DNA of 64,000 bases from Ceratobasidium sp. AG-K (lineage: Eukaryota; Basidiomycota; Agaricomycetes; Cantharellales; Ceratobasidiaceae). Shown here piece by piece: positions 20,768 through 33,147 of the stretch; the stretch's first letter is position 1; the number at the start of each line of letters is the position of its first letter. The stretch spans positions 682,001 to 746,000 of the forward strand of contig JAWNGF010000004.1 of the NCBI GenBank assembly GCA_037039685.1, read 5' to 3'. The translations under genes and the position numbers were made by a program. The notes under the pieces were generated by a model. That model made no database searches. It had not been told where the DNA came from and saw only the letters and a list, made by a program, of their open reading frames with translations.

Positions 20768-23700
20768 TCATCTGGAGCCCAGTCGGTTGTGTGCATTCCA
20801 TATCCCGTTCGAGTGGGACATCTCGCTAGGTTCCTTGACAAACACGTCCTCGGACATGTTCAGTCTCGAGGCACTGGCAATAGGGATCTGAGAGTGTTCA
20901 AGGTCTTCAGAATCAGATGCGACGGCCTCTTCATCAATGACGTCCTCGTCTTCCTCGTCCTCACCGCCCTCTTGATCTGCTTCGGTGTCCTCGAATATCC
21001 AGTGGTACTACGGATAATTGAATATTTGGCGGCTTAGTCAATCAGTTGGGTAGACTTACTTGGACAATGAGGCTCTTGACCAGATTATTGTGCTCGCCCA
21101 TATTCATCGGGAAGCCCGTCGCACCGCCAGGTGGGGTAACCAAACTTTGGCCAAAACAGGTCGCCAGATTTTCTGCGTTCATTTGATTCTGCTCCTCAAA
21201 GTCGGTAATGCTAGACAATCCTGTCAAATAAGATTCAGTGGAAGAACCAGCCCTACATACCGATCAAGATGCTCGAAGATGGCGCGAATGAGCTGGAAGT
21301 TCGCGTTGGGAAGCGAGTGGATGAGCTCGCGTAGTCGTGTGTACTTCGAGTCGAAATCGTTGTCGCCTAGGAGCAAGTCAGATATCAAGTAGCGCGAGGG
21401 GTCAATAGACGTACGCATCGCAGCCATAAAGTCGTTGTACAATGCATTAGTGAAAACACATTCGGGCAATGAACGAAACCAGGCTTTGAGTCCCGAGGTA
21501 TAGGCCATGACATCCATGTAAGGATCGAGTTTGCCTTCGAAAGCGGCGCCTAGAGCGGGGTTCAGTATGTGAATGCGGACCATACGTCACCAACTAACCA
21601 GAGTCGAACATGTCTCGGAGGCGGGCTAAATCCGCAGTTGACGGTACATGGCGGTCTGCAACCAGGTCAGAATATGACAAGTATTTCATTCGCGCCTACT
21701 CACAAATGCCAGACTCTGAAAGCCCTCGGCTCTCGACTTCCTGGATGCAAATCTTGACGATATGCGGAATCGCATCCTCGGGCACGGGCTTGCCATACTC
21801 GCGCTCAAGCAGCTCTTGCAATGGTACGCCATAAACTATCCAATCATTAGCTCGATTCTTCAGCCACAGCTGGTAACTTACCTGGATTCGGGTGCTTGCT
21901 CGTCTGGTTGAAACTCGGTGCGCCCGCCTCGGTCGGGTCCGATTTTCCCTGGTACGTCAACCGACGACGGGCGTAGCTCGAGCTCGTGTCCTGGAGCACA
22001 GCCAACCAACGCGTCACGTCTTGTTGCTCGAGCGCCTGGAGATAATACATTCCTCCATCCTCGGTTCGGAGCCGCATAACAAACGAACGCGAGTTGTTCA
22101 CGTAATCTTGGACTTGAGCATTGGCCAAGTTCAACACAATCGACGGCTTGCCGGCAGGCTCAAAGTCGAGCTCTTGGAGCGTGCGTGGTTTGAGAGGCTT
22201 GTCTTGGAGCCCACCGCTACCCCAAGCGGCAGAAATTGGCCGAAGCATGGTAAAAAATCCAGACATGCTCCGGCTTTTTTTGCGTTGGCCGTGTCCCTTG
22301 GGTTGCATCGCCTTGGAAATGCTATCGTCCCGGCGCTCGGATATGAGTCGTTCATTCCTGATCTCTTTTTGGAGCCGCTCCCGAGAGTACTTGTCGCGCT
22401 TGTTCTTTTCGACCTGCTCCAGCACGAGCCGGTGGAATGGACGAGCGGCCTTGCGTGGTTGAGAATGAAGCGGCGACGTCTGGGTGTTTTCCTTGAACGC
22501 TTCTTCCTTGAGCACCCGGAGTTCATAAAACCCGTCGGCGACTTCCCGCTGCATGCTCGTCATCCTGTCAACGTCGGCGCGATGGGTATTTGAACGAAGC
22601 ATCTGCTTGCGCAGTGGCTGAAGACTTGGCACATTGGACATCAAGTTGAACAGGTATCTATACCAAGTGTCAGAACTACAATGTCATAATCAACGGAGCA
22701 ACACACCTGCGCTTATCAAAGTTGATCAACTCGACCCCGCTTCCTCCTTCACACGACTTGTCGGGCAGGCATAAAAGCTCAAGCAAGCATTCAATCAGCC
22801 AGCCCATGTCGGCCGTCATCTTGCGCGTCACCCGAACCTTCTCCACGCGTCGGACCGAGAGCAAACTCGAGAGCGAATCGACACTCGTACACCGCGCAGC
22901 TCCCACATCTTGCCACGCTCGGGTGAACAACCGACTCTCGGGAGAACATAGTGCAGCTCCGAGCGCCGTCTCGACAAAGGTCCGGATCGAAGGCTGGTGA
23001 ATGTCTTGCAAATTGGGCGAGTCGCACGTCCGCAACCTGCACACCTCGATCGTCTGGAGGAACAACTCGATCCGGTCCTGTCGAGCCTGGGGACCCAAGC
23101 GTGGCGCGGTGATGCTCATAATGGCCCAACGGCGAACGATATCATGGGCCCTGAACACGCTTCGGATGCTCGACGGCAAGTTGCGCACAAACTTTTCGGG
23201 GCCCATTTCCGAAATCAGCGGAGACGTGTCGACTTCTTGCAGTTGAGTATAAATATTTTGGATCGGCGTGTCTTCTGTGGTCGGAGGAAGGTCGCTCACG
23301 ACGTACCACCCGAGCTTGTCCACCGACTGGGTCTCGAGCAAGTCGAGCGCCACGGTCAAATCCTACGCCCCTGTCAGTACAGCACACGCCACCCATGACA
23401 CACTCACGCTCAGAGTCACAGGTTTCAAAGCAGCAGCCGCAATCGCGTCCAAGTTGTCCGCCAAGTTTTCCGGGTCCATATCATCCAACGACGGCGCGGC
23501 GTTCCCAAACCCAGTCGACGAGTGGCCAGCCGAGGGTGCGGCGGCAGTCTCCAGAGTCGGTCGACGCGTCACGCGGTCAAACAACTCCCTCAACGACTCG
23601 AGCTGCGGCGAATCCGAATGGAACAAAAACTTGTACATCGCATCGTAAAAGTCCGTATCGTCGAGCAAGTCTTGGCCTCCGCCGCCCTCGACGATCCACC

Positions 23701-26700
23701 CGGTGAGCGCTTGGACGATTTCAGACCGGTACTGGTCGGTCTGGGACGCGTCTGCATCGCCCGAGGGAGAGAAGCGCACGATGCTCGGTCCAAACGGTTT
23801 ACGGTTCGCGGCATTCTGATATCGCTTTTGGATCATCTGAATTCCCCAACGGCATCAATCACCATTCAAACATCACATCAAAAACTCACCTCGAATAGGA
23901 CCATCGGTGTGACGAAGCTTCTAAACACGCCCCAAAAGATCCTACAATACTCGGCATGGTCGACCCGAACTCCGCGTGTCCGGCCCTCGCGCAGAGAAGT
24001 CTCGCCGTTGTCGTCGGCCGGGCTCGTCTGGATCCCAACTTCTTCTAGTCCACTAATGAGCACGTCTACGAGTTTTTCGAGCGAGCCGGACGTGACGAGC
24101 GCGCGCAACGGGGGTTCGCCAGACGCTTCGGCTACCACTAGGCTCGTGCGCTGGGAGATTGACGGGAGGGAAGATCGACGAGAGCGAATTGCACTTTGTT
24201 TGCGCTCCAGATGCGACGACGGCGTGGCACGAATCGACGGGGTTCGACTCGGCTTGCGCTCCAACTTGGCGCTCGCGCTCAACGCCCCATTCGGACTCGC
24301 GCCCAAAATCCCGCTCAAGCTCGCACTGAGGTTCTCCATGCCATCTTCGTCAAAGCTCGCCGGACGAGAGACGTTGCGCAGCATGGTTGTCGATCTCGAG
24401 AGCGTATTGTCCTTTTCCGTCTCGCGCACAAGCTTGAGAACCAACTCGCCCTCGAACACAGTCAACGTCGTCTCGCCCAGATCTTCGCCCAACAATCGCA
24501 CGTCCTTGGAGCTCTGACCAGACTGGAACGCTTTCGTGCGCGTGACGATCGCCTGGATATGCTCTTGACTCATCTCGACAGCAGCGGCACCTTCACCATG
24601 GTGGGTAGTCGAGGACAGCTTCTTGCCCCGAACAATGTGGCTTCGGTCGAGCATATTGACTGTTGGCATCAACTCGGGGAACAACAACGGCGCAAGGGGA
24701 TGCGCAGACTGAGCGCCCCGATTCCTGAAGAAGTGTGGCGCGTAGTACCGGTTCCGTCTCGGCTCAATCGCAAACGATAGCCCGTTGTAGTCCGCAATAC
24801 TGTCCAAAATTAACACGCATATACCCACCCAAATGACGCCGACTCACTGTTTACTCTTGACCAACTCTTCATCCTCGGCATGCCGCCGGAAATACCGCGC
24901 CAATCCGACCAAATCCTCCACATCCGATTCGCCGAGGGGCAACACCCCGCCCGCACACTTGGCCCACACCGCATCCACATCTTGTACCATCTTCCGCACA
25001 CTCTCGAGCGGCGCGACGCGCCACAATCCGCCACCTTTGACCCGTGCCCGCTCCATCTCGCGTCCGGCCCGTTCGCGCACATCTGATTCCCAGGGCGTAC
25101 ATCTGTTCCCGTGTAAAAGCCGATCCCCGCGCGCCCATCCGCCCACAATCTCGCGTTCTTCGTCCGACATGCGTCTGAACACGCGTTCCAGTCGGGCGAT
25201 GGCTCGAGCGCAGACCGCTGCTTGGATCGCGCGCCACGTGCATTCGTCACCGTTCACTCGTGCCAGTTCACCTACATCCCAGTCAACACATTTGCATCAA
25301 CACTCGAATCATAGGACTTACCTAATCGAATCCACTTGCACAATACCGCCGCACGAGTGTGCGTCCTCGACACCTTGACACCCTCGGGAATAACACCCAC
25401 GCCCGTCGCAGCCGACAACGAAGCAGCCGTATCCGACGCGGGGAGCTCATGGCCAACCATATCAGGCGACAAGACTTGAGTGAGGACCAGCCGAGTCAAC
25501 CAATGTGGCACGTCGTCCGAGCCACAAAACAAACTTGCGGGGTCGCTGCCACGCGGCAATTGGAGGAATCGCGATGGGGCGAGTTGGGTCGAGCCATGGA
25601 CGGCCATGACGAGGAATGATTGGTGGAGGATTCGTAATGATCTTGCAATGGTCGTGCTCGGAATCCGTAAAAATATGTCGCGGCTGAGTCGTTCCCGCTC
25701 GAGCGTGTTGCCCAACTTGGATGGCCGGGCAAAGAATTCAGCGATGGTTTCGGGCGTGAGGGCGTTGACGGGGACGGCCGCGTTGGATGATAGGGTGTGC
25801 AAGGAGAGCGAGGCGCCGAGCGAAGGAGATGCTGAGCCCAGTTTGGGCGTCGCGCCTGGGATCGATTCAAACGCGCTTCCCTGTCCTGGCCTAGGCGAAA
25901 ACACGCCAGCATACGGCGATCCCATGACCGGGCTCCCTCCCGAGTCCCGAGCTCGAGTCATACACGCCTCGATCTCAAACTCGACTCCGGCCCCTTGTAT
26001 CCACTCGTTCCACCCATCGCCAAGTCCCCCATTCAACAGCGCATACGTCCCAATAATCCAGTCCAGGCGCTCCTTCTCCTTCTCCTTACTCTGTTCCGAA
26101 GCTTCACCATCCTCCTGCCCCAACGTCCGAATCGCACTTCCGAGGTACCGCATCAACACTTCCTCAAACTCGGACTTGGGTACCGCAGCGGGCAGACAAA
26201 GCAACACCGTTCGCGCAAAGGCCTCCCTATCCTCCGCCCGATCAAAAGTCGTACCAAAAATGGCCTCGTGCACGAGCGCATCCAACGACCCCTGGATCTG
26301 CCCATCCTCTAGCACCAACAACTCGGGATGACGAGCTCTGCCCCAGTACCGCCGTTTGGTTCGCGTCGAAGCTCCGCCCGGACTGACTGCCGCCGACTCG
26401 GGCTCTTCTTCTTCTTCGATATCGGCCGGAACAATCCCTTCTGGGAACAGCTCCCGAAGCTCGGCGGACTTGTCTCCGGGGGGCTTGTACAGTTGCAGTT
26501 TGCTCCCCGCCAGCACGGCCTTGAACGGTTTGCCTTTTTCCGACTGCGAGGGGTGGTCGAGGCGCATGAGGAAGCCCTGTTGGACGATCATTTGGGATGT
26601 GCGTTTGGATTTACGCGCGTCGTTTGTGGGTGGGAGATCGGGCGCGGTGGAGAGGACAATGTGAGGGGGAGAAGACGAAGGTTTGTGGGGCATTGCGAAT

Positions 26701-27595
26701 GGGAACCCGAATGCGCGAACGCTATAGCCGGCATTGACGCTTCCAGTGCTGCTCGTGGCCTTGTCTTTTTCCCGCTCGTGCGACGAAGGTGCGCGATCAA
26801 ATGACGGGCGACTCGGGCCCGAGGGGTTGAGTGCGGCAACCATTTGTTGGGCGGCCCTGGCTTGGTGAGACTTGGCAGACGCTGACGACTTGGTGGGCAG
26901 ACGGGGTATAGGAGCTGCTGAAGGGGCAGACTGAGCGGGATGATTGCGTCCAAATGAGAGAGAGCGACCGTGTTTCTTGCCACCTGGGTCGAGTTGTTCG
27001 GGGGGATCAGGGGTCGGAAATATGACTGTACCAGGTCCCGCCGACGCAGGCATACGTCCTGGCTGCAAATGAAGCCCTCGATACTCGTCGATACGCGAGG
27101 CCAGAAACGGAGCCGGAGAAACAGGCGACTCGGGTGAGAATTTGGACAAGTCATCGGCAGATCTCGACCACTTTTTACCAGTGGCCGCACGCAAATCTCC
27201 ATTTCCAGGACCAGACCTCGACGAGCCAGAGGGCGACGGTGGAATAGACACAGCCAACTGAGACGTCGAGCGGTTCATAGACAGACTAAGCACAGACCTG
27301 CACAAATGTCAGTCGCGTGAAATGAAATAAAACGGAACGCGTGCCTGCTGCCGGGAGCGAGCTGGTCCTGGGGATACGGCCGTGGGTTGCTCGGACTGGA
27401 TATCTTGTTGAGGCTCGTGCGTCCCTCGGTGGTCGGACTGAGGTTCGACTTGGAGCTGTTTGAGCGCTGGAACCATTTCGTGGGTTTGAGGATCGATCCA
27501 AGGCCCAATGGCGACGTGGAGCGCGGCAGCGACGACGAAGAAGCAGCGAGAGAGTCGCTCGGACTGCGCTTGGCGGTGGTGCTGAGTCGCGGCAT
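20768..27595 (-). CDS. BEM2: Bem2-type Rho GTPase-activating protein (RasGEF-like, PH, RhoGAP)
   Basis: A large gene of more than ten exons. Domain order: a Ser/Pro-rich N-terminus; a PH-like segment (QQGFLMRLDHPSQSEKGKPF, about 26600-26480); a RasGEF N-terminal module (HAEYCRIFWGVFRSFVTPMV, about 23975-23880); a RasGEF-type segment (FRAHDIVRRWAIMSITAPRL, about 23140); a PH domain (about 22270-21960, ending ALEQQDVTRWLAVLQD); and RhoGAP (YGVPLQELLEREYGKPVPED onward, about 21840-21040). The catalytic arginine sits in GIYR, its codons separated from GI by an intron near 21700. The tail is acidic (EGGEDEEDEDVIDEEA), with TGA at 20768. This order is that of yeast Bem2, which restrains Rho1/Cdc42 in polarity and morphogenesis. 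The start is taken at 27595; an in-frame ATG at 27706 is possible. Intron 1 (27344-27298) appears to be GC-AG. Confidence 0.85.
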
Positions 27596-28744
27596 AAGTC
27601 GGGGCTGCTTTGTTGCCAACCCACTCACCGCTTCATATCCCTCAACGCTGTTCGCGTCAGGGGAAAACACTCCTTCAACACAGACCCTGAGACCCTGCAC
27701 ATCCATCACCAAACACAACGACAACCCCCTCCAATTAGCCTTTATCTATCCACATAAATCGAGCCACTCGGTGCTTGGCTCGTACCATCATAGCGTGTTT
27801 GATCCAACAATTAGCGTCGACTGGCTCGCCACGTCGCGCGTCTGTCCACGTCACAATCGCCCCGCCTGAAATAGCAACTAGCTGTCAGCGATCTCTTCTA
27901 GTCTCCGCATGCAGCATACGCCCCACACGTGTCTCGGCCCCGAGTGCCTCGACGCCTTTGCAGGAATTCACTTGCTTGAACATGCATTCAGTTGGACGGC
28001 TCCGAGCCTTGGCATCTCGGGAGGATCCGCCCGACCCAACTCGGACCTTTTTCTTTGCCGTATGTGGGTGGCACAATACATTTCAACCACAGCCGATCCT
28101 CAGCTAGGCTCGGTCGCTTACTTCCGCCGTGTTCAAGTATGCATTATTACGCTAAACTTGCCTCGCGAGTCCCGTAATCAACCAGCCCCGATCCATCAGC
28201 CTTCGGTACAAATAAATGCCGCCAGTGATGGAACCGCTACCCTGTAATCGGAATATCTAGGAATTACACTTTTATGCTCTATATTTGCCTAAAAATAGAC
28301 CAATTGATTGCCGTATTTGTTTCGAGCCGGTTTGCGAGGAAACGGCCCTGCGCAGCCGCACCGGAGTGAAATCCTGTCGAGTGTTTTGCACTCGGGGTGG
28401 TGAGTATCAATTGATCCTGAGTCTTGGGTATTGTCCAAGCGCTCCGTAAGCGGTAGGTGCGTGCCGAAACAGACTGCAAATTTCATGTTATCTAACAAAG
28501 GCAACCATACAGCTCGAGGCCTACCAACCTTACAGACAGGATATGAAGAATTCCTCCTCGAGTCAAATACACGTGCATTTCACGAAGCAAACCAGGCAGA
28601 CACTGCCATAAATAGCAACGCCCAAGAAGTGTCGACGCAAACAGGCAAAGATATCCCTAAACCACATCGTGCCAAGTTTCCCGTGTACCCAGTCAGGTTG
28701 AGACCCGAGGAAAGCGCACCATTCCCATTTCCCGATCATCGCAT
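27596..28744. other. Upstream region of BEM2 and intergenic DNA
   Basis: No gene is supported. Short open frames on both strands overlap each other and lack motifs. Small boxes such as CACGTG (27927-27932) are present. The rest shows no repeats that I can recognise. Confidence 0.35.
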
Positions 28745-28850
28745 GCTATCATATATAAGCTGGTAGTCACCAGATCCCCAAAGCGTTGGCAAACATGGGT
28801 TCAACGCTGGTGGGTGGGGTCCTTGCGCAAAGAAACCAATTACCCGTTGA
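28745..28850 (-). pseudogene. Fragment of an F-box gene (relic)
   Basis: About 100 bp on the minus strand align with the intron 1/exon 2 border of the F-box gene at 31166: both read CTTTGCG, then a diverged stretch, then TTTGCC(G/A)ACG, GGGG, TCTGGTG and CAGCTTA in order. The fragment keeps no open frame and neither flank continues the match clearly. It is the remains of a second member of the family. Confidence 0.55.
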
Positions 28851-29613
28851 AAGTGGCGGCAATTTCTTAGTTACTGTAAAGTGTATGCCCTTGTATCCGT
28901 GCATTCCTTTTGTCCCATTCCGACGCAAATATTCCCCCAGAACATTTCTGCTATCACGGCTTCATTTATGGCTTTGTCCCTTGAAGTCAAGTAGTATTCA
29001 CAGCAATATGTCATCGGAGCGGATGGACGTTTACTCAAAAGGATGATGGAGTAGAAGTGGACACGTCAATTTGTTGCGGGCTTTACGATCAATATGTTCG
29101 TTTCCGAAGCTGATTGTTCGCCAGTGTAAGCGCATATACTCAGTCCTAGAAATTGGTCAGGTCCTAAATGAAGAACCTATAGACATTTCTTGGCAATATC
29201 CACTGGTGTCATATATATCTGGCGGAGGATGCAACATGTACACGGTACAGAGAGATAAAAAGTGACAAGACATTGTCCTTATCGCGTGTAGACCAATAGG
29301 TCCGAGTCAGGTACCGATTCCGCCTAATGGAAAAATGTCAATAAGATACGATTTCAATTGCAGGATAGGTTACTGACGTGGGGCCAATCACCAGTTACTC
29401 TGAATAAGACTGCAGATTCTGTGTTGAGCGAGGGGTCGTCATACTCTCGAACAGTACTCACTATGTTCCTCACCCAGCATTGGACGCAGCACTGATCGTA
29501 CATGTATTCTTTCAATCTCAATATCGGTTACCGTGTAGTCATGATTGGTGCAACCCGACCCGAAAAGCATGCCGTTCAAACAATCGGGTGCGTCGGGCCC
29601 AGTACCGAGATAA
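28851..29613. other. Intergenic, no gene supported
   Basis: AT-rich sequence downstream of the F-box gene. It contains a CGCATATAC motif at 29131 and an 83-codon minus-strand frame (29690-29439) that may be the shifted C-terminus of the F-box gene rather than a separate gene. Confidence 0.35.
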
Positions 29614-31166
29614 TTAAGGACACCGCTTTTTTTCTGGGTCTGCTCGTCGTATCTGCACTCTATTCCGATCCAAATCCCAGATCCGTACATTATAGGGGGC
29701 TCCGGGTTCTGTGAGCGATGCTATTCGTCGCCCGTGCACAAATTCTTGTTCAATCCTGAACCCAGTGGCCAAGTCGAGCCGGGTTGTGTAGTGGCCCCAG
29801 GCTCCCCAAGGGATCTCGGCTGGTTGGTCTCGAAGACCACTTTCTCGATCCATAAGACTCAGTAACGCTTGGGACGGAACTAACAATGTGTCTTTGCTAG
29901 TTATGAGCAGACTTCGACCATGGAGCGTGGTAATCGGTACACGCAGCAGATCGTTGCCAGGGGGGATCTCGAATATTTTCGGCAACTGGGAGGGTAGAGA
30001 ACCCGTGGATGGTACCGAGGGAGGATAGAAGCTGGCAATGAACAGCGTGTCAGAATGGTAGCTTGGAAGGATAAATTCTACATCGGGTTGAGAGGTTGGT
30101 ACGCCACATAGCCTGTAAACCTTCAAGCGTCCCATGGATGGGAGCTTAGGCCTGCGGTCATTGGATCGAGCACCGGGGTAGTTAAAGTGAGGAATGATGA
30201 TATAGTCTTCGGAAAGAAGGTGGAAAGCGGTGAACTCGCTCCTGCTCCCAGCTTTGTCCATAGTAAGATGCTAACGCTGTAATGAGACAATGTACCGGGT
30301 TGAGAATACACCTACCGTCATCTGCTGGCCCGTTAGCCAATTATATACTACTATATGCGTCGTGTCAAACGAGTCGAGAGCCGTGGCCACCATTCGCCCA
30401 CACGTATGTAGTGGGGTGTACGAAAAGTCGCCGATGGACGTCAAACCGTGAACGTCAATTGCGATATCGGTGTTCGTAGTGGAAACCGCAGGGTGGGGTT
30501 CGTTGGTCGACATTGTTCGGAGATGCAGTTTGAATTGCACTCGGCGGGGGTAGACTTCAGAACCATTCGATAGCCCATCAGGAGCTAGCTCTGCGCAAGT
30601 CTCCTCCAATAGTACTAGAAGATCATGCTCTGGCTGGATCGCGAAGCAGCTTAGAATCTGAACCGAGACCATATGATGCCAGGACTTGGGTCCGGTTCCC
30701 CTGTTGAAGGATGGTGCTTGACAAAAGCATATGCGATACTGTAACCCGCGTTCTGAGTCACGATTGATCTGGCCAAAAGCGAACGTTCCGTTGGTGAAGT
30801 AATCTTGGCCAAACTTGCTCCACCCTGGTTGCAGTGCACCTTTGATCGTGGTTGGCTGAGATAACTCCGTGCGCTGCCAGCTCTTCCTATGTTTCTGGAG
30901 CGCGTCGATCATTTCAGCCAGGCTTAGGTCGGTTCGTGGGACATGTGGCATCACGTATCCACACATATCCAGTTCGAGAATGTACTGTAAATGTAAGCTG
31001 CCAGCCACCAGACCCCGAAAACGTCGGCAAATCTAGGATTAGCGTGAGTGAGCGGTACACCCACGCAAAGGAGCGCACAAGCCTGCTGAAAACGGCGAAC
31101 TTCTACAGCCTCACACTCCCTAAGCACCCTTAGTATGGTCTCGTCTGGTAGCCTGGCGAAGGGCAT
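29614..31166 (-). CDS. F-box protein with beta-propeller-like region
   Basis: It starts MPFARLPDETILRVLRECEA, a Leu-Pro F-box core. The first intron (about 31077-31028) would be GC-AG: CAG|GCTTGT...CCTAG|ATT. It restores the frame as FQQ-ICRRFRGLVAGSLHLQY, the expected end of an F-box and the beginning of the family's second domain (LELDMCGYVMPHVPRTDLS). A 45-nt GT-AG intron (about 30306-30262) leads to HLTMDKAGSRSEFTAFHL and a long beta-rich region. F-box proteins recruit substrates to SCF ubiquitin ligases; this family is large in agaricomycetes. The C-terminus is unclear: the frame stops at 29614 (VRIWDLDRNRVQIRRADPEK), while a plausible continuation lies in another frame. The gene may be truncated or have an unseen intron. 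Confidence 0.65.
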
Positions 31167-31887
31167 GGTGGGGGGACGGCGGTTTGATGATCACGTGAAG
31201 ACATTAATCAAGACTATAGTCAAGACCTTATGGCTTGGCAGAGCGACGTATCTCAGTGGACGCATATGGGTCCCCAATAAAGGTTTGGCTCAAGCACATG
31301 GTACTAGGCTCCAGTGTGCCTGTCCATTTCTACTCCCCTTATCCTAAGCTCAAGTTTTCTCATTCTGTATGCGTAGCCTTGATTATGGTTTGGCTCTTTG
31401 AAGTCGAGGGCAATCCAACTATCAAAAGCCGAGTAGACGTTGCTCCGTTTGATGCGGGATGGAATTGTTTAGGGTTTCCACCGTTTTTGGTAGGGTCTTC
31501 GGACCATCTTCCTTAGGAAGCCATTACCATTGGTAGCTTACCATTTCAATGATTGTCAATTCCCTGGTGCTATCAGCCAAACTGGGCTGTTCAACCGAAG
31601 CCCCAAGTGGAGCCATGTGGCCGTAACGTCAAGCTTATGGTTGCTTCTACACACATAGCTCTGAACCCACATATATAATATTGCATTCAGTTTGAGTATC
31701 GACGAGAAAGGCCGACAATTTGTACTGGCACGTTTTTTCAGGAACAAAGAGCGGGATAGGAGGGAAGGGCGTAGGCAAATACAAAGCACTTGGGAGCCGT
31801 ACACGAGTACAGTAGCATTCAAACGGTTCAATTCGTATTCACACTAAATTAATTATTTTGGGAGCTCAGCGGCTCGGCCAAGGCTAC
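31167..31887. other. Intergenic and 3' flank of cutinase A
   Basis: No gene is supported. The part from about 31640 to 31887 resembles the flank of the second cutinase (34290-34550): both have a purine-rich run, a CACACTAAATT(A/G)ATTATTTTG block and then the coding end. The tandem duplication therefore included 3' flanking DNA. Confidence 0.45.
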
Positions 31888-32741
31888 TCAAGGCCTAGCC
31901 TTGGCGAAGGCAGCAGCGACGGCAATACTGGAATGGAATCGTTAGTGTTCATGTCATGCCCATTATTCTTGTCTAATCGCACTCACCTGCCATCAGTAGG
32001 GTAAGCCAAGTGAGCGGGCAAGCTGACTCCTGGGATAGCGCAGAAGAGATCGCCAGTGTTGCAGAAACTAGCGATGTTCTGGGAGCTCGAGCTCCCGTCC
32101 TTGGGTGCCAGGTCGACAGAGGGGTTGTTGATTGGCCAAGGGCTGTTGATGTTGCGAGCTGGGTCACCAAATGCAAGAATGCTCGCAACCTTGGATTTGA
32201 GAGAGCTAGTGAGCGTGGTGCCTTGAGGGATTAAATCAGATTTACTACTCATGGGTAGGGGTCGGTAGGACTTACTATGGAGGACGAGCACTCCCTTGGA
32301 GTATCCGCTCAGAATAAAGCGTTGATTGGGGCAAGCAACGGCTTGAGTGGCAAGGTAGCCGGCGGTAATTGCAGCGCCGGCGGCCACAGTAATGACGTAT
32401 TCGGCGCTGGTATCGTATGTAATGGACTTGGTAGTTATCCTGTTCAAGCGAACGTTTTTAATGGCAGTCTCTGGTAATCGCACACCAGGTACCTACCCTG
32501 AGGAGGCAAGAGCAGCAGCAAGGGGTGTGCCAACAATACCGAGACCGATTTCGGTAGTTCCAGCGACATGAACGAGCTGCAAAGCGGAGCAAGACTGACG
32601 CGTTTCGAGCTGAACGTTGGTGGGAACACTGAGGACAGTGCTGGCGAGGATGAAAGGCGCCTACTCGTAAATCAATTATCAGTTGAAGCTAGCCAAACAC
32701 GGAGAGAATTGACTGCTAACAATGAAGAGCTTGGAGAACAT
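31888..32741 (-). CDS. Cutinase A (secreted serine esterase)
   Basis: Five exons encode about 200 residues: MFSKLFI, then APFILASTVLSVPTNVQ (signal peptide), LETRQSCSALQLVHVAGTTE, a central exon with ACPNQRFILSGYSKGVLVLH, and an exon with FCNTGDLFCAIPGVSLPAHL. The end is IAVAAAFAKARP and TGA at 31890-31888. The nucleophile Ser lies in GYSKG (most fungal cutinases have GYSQG), the Asp in GDLFC and the His in AHLAY. Four Cys suit the two disulfides. Introns are 45-60 nt. Cutinases are exported to cleave plant cutin; the adjacent paralogue at 34551-35390 encodes the same catalytic core. TATAAAAAA lies at 32860-32852, about 110 bp upstream of the ATG. Confidence 0.9.
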
Positions 32742-32851
32742 GTTTAATGAGTAGTTTGGCAAGGGAGAGGAGAATGTCAATGAGAGTCAAGTAAACGAGT
32801 AGTGCTGCTGCGGTTACTGCTGCGATGCTCTTCCACTCTTTCATATCGCCG

Positions 32852-32860
32852 TTTTTTATA
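32852..32860 (-). promoter_or_regulatory. TATA box of cutinase A
   Basis: TATAAAAAA on the minus strand, 111 bp before the ATG at 32741. The paralogue has TATAAAA at almost the same distance (35514-35508), which supports its use. Confidence 0.6.
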
Positions 32861-33127
32861 ACCCGGCGAGTATCGACCGGCCGGTTATTGAAAGTTCTCC
32901 GTCTCCCCGTGCTGTTAGTAGCACAAACGAATACACTGACCTGCTGACTTGCCCAAAATGGGTTTCCAGCCACCAAAACGTACTCGCACGACCGGGTCTC
33001 GGGTTGCGTACGCTCCCGACCGAATCGATGTTGGGCGAATGTCTTTGGGAACCCCCCGGGAGCTGTTGAGCTGGCTGGCGAGTAACTGATTCAATAGCGA
33101 AGAAGGATAGGGGGCTGAATCCGTCGG

Positions 33128-33147
33128 TGATCAAATGATCAAATGAC
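33128..33147 (-). promoter_or_regulatory. Conserved 20-bp block upstream of cutinase A
   Basis: TGATCAAATGATCAAATGAC is present, identical, at 35781-35800 upstream of cutinase B; the distances to ATG are 387 and 391 bp. The surrounding duplicated DNA has diverged more (see findings). It holds two TGATCA palindromes in an 8-bp repeat. A protein-binding site is inferred. Confidence 0.5.

Noticed and set aside
23522..24517. Long plus-strand open frame over the BEM2 locus
   Set aside because: It is the antisense shadow of the RasGEF-N part of BEM2.
25480..26331. Long plus-strand open frame opposite BEM2
   Set aside because: Antisense shadow of the Ser/Pro-rich BEM2 exon.
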